37,974 bases of DNA from Actinomycetes bacterium (GTDB lineage: Bacteria; Actinomycetota; Acidimicrobiia; Acidimicrobiales; RAAP-2). The first letter of the stretch is position 1, and each line of letters opens with the position of its first letter. The stretch is taken from NCBI GenBank assembly GCA_021790675.1, contig JAJYGN010000030.1, positions 1 through 37,974 of the forward strand. Reading direction: 5' to 3'. The notes beneath the pieces were generated by a model, which was given only the letters and a program-made list of their open reading frames with translations, was not told the DNA's origin and ran no database searches. Below are positions 23,147-31,316 of this stretch, one piece after another. The position numbers were made by a program, and so were the translations under genes.

Positions 23147-26100
23147 TGGGCGAGGGATTCGTTCATCTCCACAACCACACCGAGTACTCGATGCTCGATG
23201 GCGCCGCGCGCATCGAGGAGATGGTCCTTGCGGCCAAGGCCGACGGCCAGAACGCGATCGCGATCACTGATCACGGCAACCTCTATGGGATCATCGACTT
23301 CTACCAGAGTGCGCGCCAACACGGGCTGACGCCGATTCTCGGGCTCGAGGCCTACATGGCCGCCTCGAGCCGCTTTGACCGCCCGCCGCGGCGCGGCAAG
23401 ATCGACGATACCGGCGGAGAGACCGAGGGGGGCCAGAAGCTCTACCACCACCTCACGCTGTTGGCCGAGACGAATGAGGGCTATCGCAACCTGCGCGAGC
23501 TTTCGTCCATGGCCTACCTCGAGGGTTACTACTACAAGCCCCGCGTCGACTGGGAACTGCTCGAACGCTACGGTCGTGGCCTCATCGCAACCTCGGGCTG
23601 CCTCGGCGGGGTTGTGCTTCAGGCCCTGGTGCGCGACGACTACGACAAGGCGCGCGACCTCGCCGCTCGCCTGCAGGGCATCTTCGGTCGCGAGCACTTC
23701 TTCATCGAACTCCAAGACCACGGGCTCGCCGAGCAGACGCGCACCAATCCGCAGTTAGTGCGCATCGCCCGCGAGCTCGGTGCGCCGTTGTTGGCTACCA
23801 ACGACCTGCACTATGTACGCCACGGCGACGCTGAGATGCACGACGCGCTGCTGTGCATTGGCACGGGTTCGCTGGTCGCGGACCCCGACCGGTTCCGCTT
23901 CGCCAGCGACCAGCACTACCTCAAGAGCGCCGCCGAGATGCGCTACCTCTTCCGCGAGCTGCCCGAGGCCTGCGACAACACGTTGGCCATCGCCGAGCGC
24001 GTCGACGTCACCATCGAGTTCGACAACGACGCGCTGCCCGAGTATCCGATCCCGCCCGAGTTTGCCGGTGCCACCCATAAGGAGGGGGCTAACGCTCTCC
24101 TGCGCGAGCTCGCGATGCGTGGCGCGCGTGAGCGCTACGGCGACGTGCTCTCGCGAGAGGTGCTCGACCGACTCGATTACGAACTCGGCGTCATCGCTGA
24201 CATGGGCTTTTCGGACTACTTTCTCGTCGTCTGGGACCTCATCCGCCACGCCCGCGAACGCGGGATCCGCGTGGGTCCGGGGCGCGGATCGGCCGCCGGG
24301 TGCTGTGTGGCCTACTGCCTGCGCATCGTCGACCTGGATCCGATTCGTTACGGTCTGATCTTCGAGCGCTTCCTCAATCCGGGTCGCAAGCAGATGCCCG
24401 ACATCGACATGGACTTCGACGAGCGCTACCGCGGCGACATGATCCGCTACGCCGCCGAGCGCTACGGCAGCGACCACGTCGCCCAGATCGTCACCTTCTC
24501 GACGATCAAGGCGCGCGCCGCGGTGCGCGACGCCGCGCGCGTGCTCGGCTACCCGCCCCAGCTCGGCGACAAGATCGCCAAGGCCATGCCGCCGCTCGTG
24601 ATGGGACAAGACCTGCCCTTAGAGGCCTGCTTTCGCCCGATGGCCGGTTTCGAAGGGCGCTACGCCGAGGCGTCTGAACTGCGCGCGCTCTACGCGGGTG
24701 ACCCCGAGGTGACCCACGTGATTGACGTGGCCAAGGGCTTCGTCGACAAGCGCCGCCAGGACGGCATCCACGCCGCGGCTGTCGTGATCACCAAGGAGCC
24801 GGTGCTCGAGTACGTGCCGGTCCAGCGCAAGGCCGGTGCGAACGGGTCGATCGACGACGCGCCAATCGTCACCCAGTATGAGGCCACGGCGATCGAGAAG
24901 CTCGGACTGCTGAAGATGGACTTCCTGGGGCTGCGCAACCTCGCGATCATCGAGCGGGCCCTCGAGCACATCCGGCGTCGTCATGGCGTTGAAGTCGACA
25001 TCGATCACGTGCCTCTCGACGACACGAAGGTCTACGCGATGCTTCAGCGCGGCGACTCGATCGGGCTCTTTCAGCTCGAGGGCGACAAGATGCGCCAGCT
25101 GATGCGCCGCCTCGCGCCGACGAGTTTTGACGACATCGCGGCCCTGGTGGCGTTGTATCGGCCCGGACCGCTGAGCGAGAACGTCCACAACGACTACGCG
25201 GATCGAAAGAATCACCGCCAGGACGTCAGCTTCGACCACCCCGATCTCAAGGAGATTCTCGGCGAGACCTACGGGCTGATGATCTACCAGGAAGACATCA
25301 TGCGCGTCGCGACCAAGATCGCCGGATTCTCCATGACCGAGGCCGACGACCTGCGCAAGGCCTGTTCGAAGAAGATCCGAGAGATGATCCAGGCCCAGCG
25401 CGCGAAGTTCGTCGAGGGCGCCGTGCGTGAGGGCTACGGGGACGCGTTGGGCGAGGCGATCTTCAACAAGATCGAGCCTTTCGCGGACTACGCGTTTAAC
25501 AAGAGCCACGCTTACGGATACGCGCTCATCGCCTACCAGAACGCGTGGCTTAAGGCGAACTATCCAGTGGAGTACATGGCCGCTCTGCTGACGTCGTTTC
25601 GTGACGACAAGGACAAGGCGGCGATCTATCTCAACGAGGCACGCCAGATGGGTATCACCGTCGGCGTGCCCGACATTAACCACTCCGACGCCGACTACTC
25701 GCCGAGCCCGACCCAGGACCAGACGATCCTCTTCGGCCTCGCCGCGGTGCGCAACGTCGGTGAGTCGCTGGTGGAGAAGATTGTCGCCGAGCGCGACGCC
25801 GGCGGAGCGTTCACGTCGATCTATGACTTCGTGCGGCGCGTCGACCCCGTGGTTCTGAATCGTCGTACGATGGAGTCCCTGATCAAAGCCGGTGCCTTCG
25901 ACGCTATGGGCCTGCCTCGCCAGGGGCTGCTCCTGCGCATCGACGAGATCGTCGAGGTGACCATGGCGCGTCGGCGCGACCTGGCGCTGGGCATCTCGAC
26001 TCTCTTCGCCTTCGGTGACGGCGGCGGGCGTGACGACTGGGAGGGCACCGAGATCCCGGTGAGCGATCTCGAGTTCGACTCGTCGGTCAAGCTCGACTTC

Positions 26101-26706
26101 GAGCGCGAGATGCTGGGCACGTTTATCTCCGACCATCCGCTCTACGCCGTCGAGTCGGCGCTCGCGGCCAAGACCGACGGGACTATCGTCGCGGTGCGCG
26201 AACGCGCCGAGGACCTGGCACGGCTCGGGCGTCCCGTGACCGTCGGCGGTCTGTTGAGTGAGGTCCAGATTCGCACCACCAAGTCGGGTCAGCAATATGC
26301 GCGCGTCGTGCTCGAAGACCTCGGCGGGGCGATGGAGATCATCTTCTCAGCGAAGAAGTTCCAAGAGTGCAGCGGCTTTCTCGCCAAGGACAACGTCGTC
26401 CTGATCAAGGGTCGACTCGATCATCGCGACGACGAAGTGCGATTCAGCGCTCTGGACGTGACTCAGTTGCGGGCGGCGCGTCTGGACGAAGAACTGCGCC
26501 TGACTCTGCGCCCCGAGGATCTAACCGCGGGCACGATCGCCACCCTGCGCGAGATCCTGGTGCGCTATCCGGGGCCATCGCCGGTCATCGTCGAGACCGG
26601 AACGTCGGGAAAAGCCTTTAAATTGGGGCCGGAATTCAACGTGAACATCGCGGGCGTGGTGGGGGATTTGCGGAGCGAATTCGGACGAAACGTCATCAAG
26701 GCCTAG
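23146..26706 (+). CDS. dnaE: DNA polymerase III alpha subunit DnaE
   Basis: A 1186-residue replicative polymerase (C-family). The N-terminal PHP domain starts FVHLHNHTEYSMLDGAARI and keeps the metal-binding His pattern seen in actinobacterial DnaE1, where it can proofread. The palm carries PDIDMDFDERYR (Asp pair near residues 419 and 421) and LLKMDFLGLRNL (third Asp). Fingers and the helix-hairpin-helix region follow, then an OB fold near 1020-1100 (VTVGGLLSEVQIRTT...). The ATG at 23146 or GTG at 23143 are both possible; neither has a ribosome site, and both overlap the short leader ORF's stop. Confidence 0.97.
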   Translation: MGEGFVHLHNHTEYSMLDGAARIEEMVLAAKADGQNAIAITDHGNLYGIIDFYQSARQHGLTPILGLEAYMAASSRFDRPPRRGKIDDTGGETEGGQKLYHHLTLLAETNEGYRNLRELSSMAYLEGYYYKPRVDWELLERYGRGLIATSGCLGGVVLQALVRDDYDKARDLAARLQGIFGREHFFIELQDHGLAEQTRTNPQLVRIARELGAPLLATNDLHYVRHGDAEMHDALLCIGTGSLVADPDRFRFASDQHYLKSAAEMRYLFRELPEACDNTLAIAERVDVTIEFDNDALPEYPIPPEFAGATHKEGANALLRELAMRGARERYGDVLSREVLDRLDYELGVIADMGFSDYFLVVWDLIRHARERGIRVGPGRGSAAGCCVAYCLRIVDLDPIRYGLIFERFLNPGRKQMPDIDMDFDERYRGDMIRYAAERYGSDHVAQIVTFSTIKARAAVRDAARVLGYPPQLGDKIAKAMPPLVMGQDLPLEACFRPMAGFEGRYAEASELRALYAGDPEVTHVIDVAKGFVDKRRQDGIHAAAVVITKEPVLEYVPVQRKAGANGSIDDAPIVTQYEATAIEKLGLLKMDFLGLRNLAIIERALEHIRRRHGVEVDIDHVPLDDTKVYAMLQRGDSIGLFQLEGDKMRQLMRRLAPTSFDDIAALVALYRPGPLSENVHNDYADRKNHRQDVSFDHPDLKEILGETYGLMIYQEDIMRVATKIAGFSMTEADDLRKACSKKIREMIQAQRAKFVEGAVREGYGDALGEAIFNKIEPFADYAFNKSHAYGYALIAYQNAWLKANYPVEYMAALLTSFRDDKDKAAIYLNEARQMGITVGVPDINHSDADYSPSPTQDQTILFGLAAVRNVGESLVEKIVAERDAGGAFTSIYDFVRRVDPVVLNRRTMESLIKAGAFDAMGLPRQGLLLRIDEIVEVTMARRRDLALGISTLFAFGDGGGRDDWEGTEIPVSDLEFDSSVKLDFEREMLGTFISDHPLYAVESALAAKTDGTIVAVRERAEDLARLGRPVTVGGLLSEVQIRTTKSGQQYARVVLEDLGGAMEIIFSAKKFQECSGFLAKDNVVLIKGRLDHRDDEVRFSALDVTQLRAARLDEELRLTLRPEDLTAGTIATLREILVRYPGPSPVIVETGTSGKAFKLGPEFNVNIAGVVGDLRSEFGRNVIKA

Positions 26707-26712
26707 CCCAGA

Positions 26713-26740
26713 TTGCCGGGGTCGCTACGTCCCGTAGAAT
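26713..26740 (+). promoter_or_regulatory. Leaderless promoter of the 26748 gene
   Basis: TTGCCG (26713-26718), 16 bases, TAGAAT (26735-26740), then 7 bases to ATG 26748. The consensus is good and no ribosome site is present, so the mRNA probably begins at the start codon. Confidence 0.6.
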
Positions 26741-26747
26741 GGGACCT

Positions 26748-27419
26748 ATGGCAATGACCGTCACCACGAAGGACACCACCGCCCTCAGCGACGCGGAACT
26801 CGCCGAAATGGCCGACCTCTGCGTCGACCGTGAGCCCAACTTTGACATCGGCTTCCTCTCAAAGCAGCGCGAGGAGTGGGTGCTCGTGACCTGCGCGCGC
26901 GAAGGGAGCAAGTTGCGCGGCTACTCCTTCGGCACGCTCGAGCGCATCGGGGGCACGCCGTCGTTGCTGCTCGGCCTGCTGCTGGTCGAGCGCAACGCGA
27001 AGAGCGACCAGACCTTGAAGGCGATCCTGCACGATCAGTTTCGCCGGGCGCTGCTCGCCTTTCCCGACGAAGACGTCCTCCTCGGCGCCCGTCTCACCGC
27101 ACCCGACGGCTTTCGCGCATTCTTGGGCCTTGAGGACATCGTGCCGCGCAAGGGATATCGTCCCACTGGCGAGGACCGTGCTTGGGGCCGGCGACTGGCT
27201 AAGCGCTTCGGCGCGGAGAAGGCGATCAACGACCAGACGTTCGTGATGACCGTGCCGGCGGGCCCCGTGGGCTGCCTGGACTATGTCGCCGCAAAGGGCG
27301 CGATCCCCGAGGGCGCCGGTGAGTTCTTCGAGGGACTCGAGCCGGACAAGGGTCAGCGCCTGGTGGTCTTCGGCTGGGCCATGGCTGAGTCGCTCGCCTC
27401 GGGCAAGCTGCCGCGCTAG
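26748..27419 (+). CDS. Conserved-looking hypothetical protein
   Basis: I do not recognise this 223-residue protein. It is acidic, soluble, without signal peptide or membrane helix. Visible blocks: DREPNFDIGFLSKQREEWVL near residue 35, a strand-rich stretch SFGTLERIGGTPSLLLGLLL near 70, FPDEDVLLGARLTAPDGFRAF near 110, and WGRRLAKRFG near 150. The mixed alpha/beta pattern with a central Gly-rich turn is compatible with an acyltransferase-like fold, but no motif proves it. ATG 26748 is chosen over ATG 26739 because the latter overlaps the -10 box. High third-position GC and a good promoter show it is real. Confidence 0.8.
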   Translation: MAMTVTTKDTTALSDAELAEMADLCVDREPNFDIGFLSKQREEWVLVTCAREGSKLRGYSFGTLERIGGTPSLLLGLLLVERNAKSDQTLKAILHDQFRRALLAFPDEDVLLGARLTAPDGFRAFLGLEDIVPRKGYRPTGEDRAWGRRLAKRFGAEKAINDQTFVMTVPAGPVGCLDYVAAKGAIPEGAGEFFEGLEPDKGQRLVVFGWAMAESLASGKLPR

Positions 27420-28139
27420 CTAATTGCGCGGCAAGAGGCCGGTGCAGCTCTTGTAGCAGTGCCCATCGATGGGCGATGACAGCGTGGTGAGCACGTAGGT
27501 CGGTCGAAATCCCAGAGCCGTGCTGAGGTCCTTACCCGCGAGCGATGTGCGCCGGGTCGCCTCCATCGTGCGAATCGCGTGTGTGTCCTCGCACAGCAGC
27601 CAGACGTCGTCGCCGAACCACCCGAAGCGCACCCACGTCGAACCGTCCTCAATGCGCCGTAGCAGTTGGGGGCCGCGATCGGCCGCGATGAGAGCGACGC
27701 TGGGCCGCTCGCCGCGGAACTCCCAGTAGGGGGCGCTCGGGCCCCGAAAGCCGAAGAGCGGACCGTCGGAGGGGGTGGACAGCTCTTCGAGCCACTTGCG
27801 CACTCGACGACCGTGGTAGGTGCCCAAACGGCGAGGCAGGTCGGCCAGGCTGACCGCCTCGGGTTGGGCAAGGTCGGTTCGCCCGATGTCCTCGGCCAGT
27901 TGACCCTCGACGACGTCGAAGGCGACGAGGTCGGTCTCGAGGTCCTCGGGCCAGGGAATACGCCAGCGCACGATCGTCTGCGACGCGAGGTCCACCACCG
28001 TCGTCGACTCATTCGTCGAACCCAGGACGAGCCCGAACATGGTCGAGCCCGGTGTCAAGTCAACGGTGGGGTAGTGGGGCATCCGCTCGACGAGCTGACG
28101 TATGGCCCGGGCCGCCGGGTCGCGAGAGAAGAGCGCCAT
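27420..28139 (-). CDS. Hypothetical protein coupled to the DUF255 gene
   Basis: I do not recognise this 239-residue soluble protein. The N-terminus MALFSRDPAARAIRQLVERM is followed by strand-rich sequence (TMFGLVLGSTNESTTVVDLA, FGFRGPSAPYWEFRG, WVRFGWFGDDVWLLCEDTHA) and the C-terminal HCYKSCTGLLPRN with two Cys. There is no signal peptide. ATG 28139 overlaps the stop of the DUF255 gene (TGATG), so the two are coupled; a longer frame upstream is only the shadow of that gene. Trp-rich repeats of similar length suggest a beta-sandwich or propeller-like fold, which is speculation. The stop abuts the convergent 26748 gene. Confidence 0.75.
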   Translation of the reverse strand: MALFSRDPAARAIRQLVERMPHYPTVDLTPGSTMFGLVLGSTNESTTVVDLASQTIVRWRIPWPEDLETDLVAFDVVEGQLAEDIGRTDLAQPEAVSLADLPRRLGTYHGRRVRKWLEELSTPSDGPLFGFRGPSAPYWEFRGERPSVALIAADRGPQLLRRIEDGSTWVRFGWFGDDVWLLCEDTHAIRTMEATRRTSLAGKDLSTALGFRPTYVLTTLSSPIDGHCYKSCTGLLPRN

Positions 28140-30136
28140 CAGCCTCCCAACTCCTCCAGTTGCGCTCTCAGGTCGGTGACAGTGCGCACGGGCAGCAAGC
28201 ACGCGCCCCCGCGACAGACGTAGGCAGTGCCCGGCACGCGACCCTCGAGGAGCGGTGACGAGTTGGAGCCGGTGATCACGACGCTGCGGGGCACGACACA
28301 CAATCGTACGTGCTCGAGAAGATCATTTGGCGGGCCGGGCACGACGATCTCCACACCCTCGAGAGCGAAGCGCGCCGCCGCGACGAGATCGGCTACCGCG
28401 CGCGGATGCTGACTGATCAGCGTTGCGCCGAGGGCGACGAGTCGCTCGGCGACGGCTTGGCGGTCAGAGTCGGCGTCCACGAGAGCCAGACGCGCGAGAG
28501 CGCGCGTGGCAGTGGCGTGACTCGAGGGACCGGCACCATCGAAGATCTCTTTGGGGCGCGCGAGCAGGTCCGTGGCGAGGTCGCTCGAGGTGAAGACACC
28601 GGCACCGCGTTGGGGGTTCTGAGCGGTGGGCACCTCGCCGTCCCAGTAGTGGGCGAGGAGGTAGTTCGTCGTTTCGCGCGCGCGCTGGAGCCAGTGGTCG
28701 TCGCCGGTCGCCTCGAATGCGTCTAAGAGAGCGTCGGCGAGGGCGGCGACGTCGGCGAGCGTGGCGTGGACGCCGCGGTGCTGGGTGCGATAGAGCACGC
28801 CGCGTGCGGCGTGGCTCGAGGAAAGGTGCTCGAGCAGATCGAGTGCGACGTCGCGGTACCTCGCGTCACGCAGGGCCAGGCACGCCGAAGCGAATTGGGC
28901 GTTCCACTCCAAGATGACCTTGTCGTCGCGTTCGGGCTGGACCCGTTGGGAACGTGCGTTCCGCAGGGCGGCCAGCGCGCCGGCGAGTTCGCGCGGCGTG
29001 GTGAAGGGCTCGTTGTCACCGAGTCGCGGGACCGAGCGCCCTTCGAGGTTGCCGGCCGCGGTGATCGTCCAACGCTCGAGTGCTCGCTCTAGATCCGAGC
29101 TGCGTCCGCCCGCGCGCAGCGCGTCCGCGACCTCTTCGGGGGTCCAGGTGACGTGACCCCCTTCGAGTCCCGCCGCGTCGGCGTCGAGCGACGCGGCGTA
29201 TCCATCAGGAACGGCGAGTTGGTCGAGGACAAAGTCCACCGTGGAAGCGGCGACCTCGCGCCAATCCTCTCGCGCGTAGCGACGCGCGGCGTTCGCGTAG
29301 GTCCGCGCGAGGAGGGCCTGGTCGATCAGCATCTTCTCGAAGTGGGGAACGTGCCACTCACGGTCCACGCAGTAGCGGGCGAAGCCGCCACCGATGTGGT
29401 CGTAGAGGCCGCGGCGAGCCATCGCGTCCAGCGTGGTCGACACAGCGTGCGACGCCGTGTCGTCTGAGTCGATCAGGGCCCCGAGCAGACCCGGGTGGGG
29501 GAACTTGGGGGCCCCGGAGAATCCACCGTCCGGATCGAGGGTCTCGACGAGTTCGTCGCGAAGTCGCCGGCGTGCGACGTCCAGGTCCAGGACGCCCTCG
29601 TGGGCGACCAGGTGGTCGACGAAGGCGACCTCGCGCACGAGGGCCTCGCCGAGCTCCGCGGCCTGTTCGATGACGGCGTCTCGCTGGACCTCCCAGGCGT
29701 TGGCGAGGGCGCGCAGCAAACGTGGGAAGCCGACCTGGTTGGGCCGATCGTTGGGCGGGAAGTACGTTCCGGTGAAGAATGGTCGGCCATCGGGCAACAT
29801 GAAGACCGACATCGGCCATCCTCCGTGACCACTCGACAGCTGGGTGGCGGTCATGTAGAGCGCATCGACGTCAGGGCGCTCCTCGCGATCGACCTTGATG
29901 GGCACGAAGTGTTCATTGAGTAGTGTGGCCGTCTCGTCGTCCTCGAAGGACTCGTGAGCCATCACGTGGCACCAGTGGCAGGCCGCGTAGCCCACGGACA
30001 GGAAGATCGGCCGATCGCTCGAGCGGGCAAGTTCGAGCGCGTCCTCACCCCAGGTCCACCACTCGACGGGATTATCGGCGTGATCGCGAAGGTAGGGTGA
30101 GCCGAGCTGCTCCTTGACGTCACGAAGTCGTGGCAC
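28139..30136 (-). CDS. DUF255 thioredoxin-like / YyaL family protein
   Basis: A 665-residue protein homologous to YyaL and human SPATA20. The N-terminal thioredoxin-like domain (DUF255) starts LRDHADNPVEWWTWG and has the CHWC pair (C53, C56) in SVGYAACHWCHVMAHESF, followed by IKVDREERPDVD and GGWPMSVFMLPDGRPFF. The remaining 480 residues form an (alpha/alpha)6-barrel like N-acylglucosamine epimerases (FARYCVDREWHVPHFEKML). The enzymatic role is not established; a redox or sugar-related function is proposed. The GTG start lies 6 bases after a TAATGT box, so the mRNA is probably leaderless. Confidence 0.92.
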   Translation of the reverse strand: MPRLRDVKEQLGSPYLRDHADNPVEWWTWGEDALELARSSDRPIFLSVGYAACHWCHVMAHESFEDDETATLLNEHFVPIKVDREERPDVDALYMTATQLSSGHGGWPMSVFMLPDGRPFFTGTYFPPNDRPNQVGFPRLLRALANAWEVQRDAVIEQAAELGEALVREVAFVDHLVAHEGVLDLDVARRRLRDELVETLDPDGGFSGAPKFPHPGLLGALIDSDDTASHAVSTTLDAMARRGLYDHIGGGFARYCVDREWHVPHFEKMLIDQALLARTYANAARRYAREDWREVAASTVDFVLDQLAVPDGYAASLDADAAGLEGGHVTWTPEEVADALRAGGRSSDLERALERWTITAAGNLEGRSVPRLGDNEPFTTPRELAGALAALRNARSQRVQPERDDKVILEWNAQFASACLALRDARYRDVALDLLEHLSSSHAARGVLYRTQHRGVHATLADVAALADALLDAFEATGDDHWLQRARETTNYLLAHYWDGEVPTAQNPQRGAGVFTSSDLATDLLARPKEIFDGAGPSSHATATRALARLALVDADSDRQAVAERLVALGATLISQHPRAVADLVAAARFALEGVEIVVPGPPNDLLEHVRLCVVPRSVVITGSNSSPLLEGRVPGTAYVCRGGACLLPVRTVTDLRAQLEELGG

Positions 30137-30142
30137 GTAGTG

Positions 30143-30148
30143 ACATTA
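30143..30148 (-). promoter_or_regulatory. Leaderless -10 of the DUF255 gene
   Basis: On the minus strand TAATGT (30148-30143) is followed by 6 bases and the GTG at 30136. No clear -35 is seen. The spacing matches the other candidate leaderless genes here. Confidence 0.4.
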
Positions 30149-30197
30149 GAGGCCGCGAGACGTCGCCTCGGACGGCGAGACGATAACGGAGGTGGAC

Positions 30198-31157
30198 ATG
30201 GTCACGGCACTGCGGTGGGGCGTCATCGGCACGGGTCGCATCGCGCGCACCTTCGCGAGCGACCTCACCTTCATCGACGACGGAACCATCGTCGCGGTCG
30301 GGTCACGCACCCTTTCCGCGGCGCAGCGATTCGCCGCCGAATTCGGGATCGACGCCGCCCACGGGTCCTACGAGGAACTGGTCGAGGACCCCAGCGTGGA
30401 GGCCGTCTACGTGGCGACGCCGCACCCGATGCACTACGCCAACGCCCGCCACGCCCTCGAGGCGGGAAAGCCGGTGCTCGTCGAGAAGGCGTTCACGATG
30501 ACCGTAGACGAAGCGGTCGACTTGGTAGCGATCGCGCGTCGGCGGGGCCTGTTCTTGATGGAGGCGATGTGGACGAGATTCCTGCCCCACATCGAAGCTC
30601 TGCGCGAGATCGTGTCCTCCGGTGAGCTCGGAGAGATCGTGGAGGTCATCGCGGATCACGGCAAATGGTTCGAGAAGGATCCGACCTCGCGACTCTTCGC
30701 GCCCGAGCTCGGTGGCAGCGCGATGTTGGACCTCGGGGTCTATCCCGTGTCCTTCGCCTCGATGATCTTGGGCACGCCCGCTCGGGTAGTCGCGATGGTG
30801 ACACCCGCCTTCAGCGGGGTGGACGCCACCGCGTCGGCGGTGTTGGGATACGACACCGGGGCGCAGGCCATCGTGACCTGCACGTCGTCGGCTCGTAGCG
30901 CCACGCGCGCGAGCGTGGTGGGAACGAAGGGACGCGTCGAGATCGAGGGCGACTTCTACGCGCCATCCTCACTGGTCATTATCCCTCGATTGGGGGACCC
31001 GCGTCGCATGGATTTCGTTACCCGGGGACGCGGCCTGCAGTATCAGGCGAGCCACGTCGCGTCGCTCATCACGGCGGGACGCACAGAAAGCGACGTGATG
31101 CCCCTCGATGAGTCCATCGCCATCATGGGTACGATGCGCCGAATCATCGAATCCTGA
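30198..31157 (+). CDS. Gfo/Idh/MocA family NAD(P)-dependent oxidoreductase
   Basis: A 319-residue dehydrogenase. The N-terminal Rossmann fold has RWGVIGTGRIARTF at residues 7-20, and EAVYVATPHPMHYANARHAL and KPVLVEKAFTM include the conserved EK motif used in catalysis. The C-terminal half is the MocA-type substrate-binding domain (GGSAMLDLGVYPVSFA). The sequence is close to the trans-dihydrodiol/xylose dehydrogenase group. ATG 30198 is chosen because GGAGG (30188-30192) precedes it. The gene lies just upstream of a xylose-type importer, so sugar or polyol oxidation is likely. The exact substrate is unknown. Confidence 0.9.
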   Translation: MVTALRWGVIGTGRIARTFASDLTFIDDGTIVAVGSRTLSAAQRFAAEFGIDAAHGSYEELVEDPSVEAVYVATPHPMHYANARHALEAGKPVLVEKAFTMTVDEAVDLVAIARRRGLFLMEAMWTRFLPHIEALREIVSSGELGEIVEVIADHGKWFEKDPTSRLFAPELGGSAMLDLGVYPVSFASMILGTPARVVAMVTPAFSGVDATASAVLGYDTGAQAIVTCTSSARSATRASVVGTKGRVEIEGDFYAPSSLVIIPRLGDPRRMDFVTRGRGLQYQASHVASLITAGRTESDVMPLDESIAIMGTMRRIIES

Positions 31158-31221
31158 CCTCACCCGCCGGGGATTCGTGTCCAATGGCCAGTGCGCCTGC
31201 GCGTCAGGCATTGAAGGGACA

Positions 31222-31298
31222 TGCTATTTTCACCAACTGGACGTTTCGTTCACGAAGCGACCATGAAGTGCCTAAAACAATCGGTGCCGCGGGGCACC
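31222..31298 (+). promoter_or_regulatory. Control region of the sugar importer: extended -10, palindrome and hairpin
   Basis: TGCTATTTT (31222-31230) reads as an extended -10. It is followed by a 16-base near-palindrome (31243-31258: GTTTCGT, TC, ACGAAGC, one G:T pair), positioned like a repressor operator, and then by a hairpin GGTGCC-GCGG-GGCACC (31283-31298) in the leader of the binding-protein gene. No T-run follows, so the hairpin is not an ordinary terminator. The gap 31158-31316 holds nothing else I can recognise. Confidence 0.45.
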
Positions 31299-31316
31299 AC
31301 AGAAGGGTTGGGGAGA

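Noticed and set aside
24619..26295. Minus-strand ORF (558 residues) within dnaE
   Set aside because: Antisense shadow of dnaE; His/Val/Asp/Gly-rich composition without domains.
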